The notes beneath the pieces are model-generated. The model searched no databases, was not told the origin of the DNA, and saw only the letters and a list, made by a program, of their open reading frames with translations. From the NCBI GenBank assembly GCA_947493695.1, contig CANLSF010000002.1, forward strand, positions 1,178,001 to 1,242,000: a stretch of DNA of 64,000 nucleotides. The letters are read 5' to 3'. Position 1 is the first letter of the stretch. Every line of letters starts with the position of its first letter. The position numbers were made by a program, and so were the translations under genes. Positions 63,757 to 64,000 of this stretch are shown piece by piece. The DNA is from an uncultured Kiloniellaceae bacterium. GTDB lineage: Bacteria; Pseudomonadota; Alphaproteobacteria; Kiloniellales; Kiloniellaceae.

Positions 63757-64000
63757 ATGAACCTGACTCCCAGAGAAAAGGACAAGCTGCTGATCAGCAT
63801 GGCCGCCATGGTGGCGCGCCGCCGGCTGGAGCGGGGCGTCAAACTCAACCATCCCGAGGCTATCGCCCTGATCACCGACTTCGTTGTCGAGGGCGCACGG
63901 GACGGACGCAGCGTGGCCGACCTCATGGCTGAGGGTGCCAAGGTTATCACCCGTGACCAGGTTATGGAGGGCATCGCCGAGATGATCCATGACGTTCAGG
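63757..64000 (+). CDS. ureA: Urease gamma subunit UreA (3' end cut off)
   Basis: About 81 of the usual 100 residues are in the window. The start [39 protein letters not shown] and the segment [35 protein letters not shown] are canonical for the gamma subunit. ATG 63757 follows AAGGA. Cytoplasmic urease hydrolyses the urea imported by UrtABCDE; ureB, ureC and further accessory genes are expected beyond the window. Confidence 0.95.
   Translation, partial: MNLTPREKDKLLISMAAMVARRRLERGVKLNHPEAIALITDFVVEGARDGRSVADLMAEGAKVITRDQVMEGIAEMIHDVQ

Overview
The window is a gene-dense, GC-rich stretch of a chromosome, most likely from an alphaproteobacterium. Evidence is the complete pqqABCDE operon, SorC/EryA/GlpD-type polyol genes of rhizobial style, a UrtABCDE-UreD-UreA cluster, a DMGDH-like oxidase, and many operons coupled by ATGA/TGATG overlaps. 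A saline or marine relative of the Rhodospirillales/Kiloniellales is my inference from the betaine, urea and PQQ content. No rRNA, tRNA, insertion sequence, phage gene or CRISPR array was seen.

Region by region. 1-12.1 kb is a PQQ/quinoprotein block: the end of a metallo-beta-lactamase-fold relay protein, a SoxYZ-like carrier, a small periplasmic protein, a LuxR-type response regulator behind a triple palindromic repeat, a PAS hybrid histidine kinase with a FIST sensor partner, and pqqABCDE. The 25-residue pqqA sits in front of an attenuator-like terminator. An AbrB/Doc toxin-antitoxin pair is inserted at 4.1-4.7 kb. 12.2-15.7 kb is an accessory patch: a hypothetical membrane protein, a YdeI-like protein, and an epoxide hydrolase divergent from a WYL regulator across a near-perfect 25-bp palindrome.

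15.8-30.9 kb is a sugar-alcohol catabolic locus. It holds a SorC regulator, a five-gene ABC importer with two non-identical ATPases, an erythritol-kinase-like FGGY protein, a D-2-hydroxyacid dehydrogenase, a class II aldolase with a histone-H1-like tail, a GlpD-like dehydrogenase, a second class II aldolase, a plant/cyanobacterial-type D-ribulose kinase and a HAD protein. The kinase/dehydrogenase/aldolase logic suggests polyol -> polyol phosphate -> ketose phosphate -> DHAP plus aldehyde, but eryC, tpiB and rpiB are absent, so the route is probably not textbook erythritol catabolism. A DMT exporter follows. 32.2-36.1 kb is a membrane-stress operon (RHH-like protein, PspA, YqiJ-like, YqiK-type flotillin), convergent with a group III truncated haemoglobin.

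36.9-45.1 kb is an amide/peptide operon. An AmiC-like sensor and an AmiR-like ANTAR protein are encoded first, directly behind a leader with two small hairpins, the second overlapping an intrinsic terminator. A peptide-type ABC importer, a formamidase-type amidase and a double-ATPase subunit follow. This looks like amide-controlled antitermination of an importer/amidase operon. 45.2-56.9 kb is a methylated-amine block: ProX, ProV and a ProW with an extra DUF2628-like domain, a DegT-type aminotransferase, a LacI regulator, a DMGDH-like oxidase, a non-pyrrolysine MttB-family methyltransferase and a LysR regulator. 57.0-64.0 kb is the urea block: a sigma-54-like promoter, urtABCDE, ureD and the start of ureA, which runs off the window.
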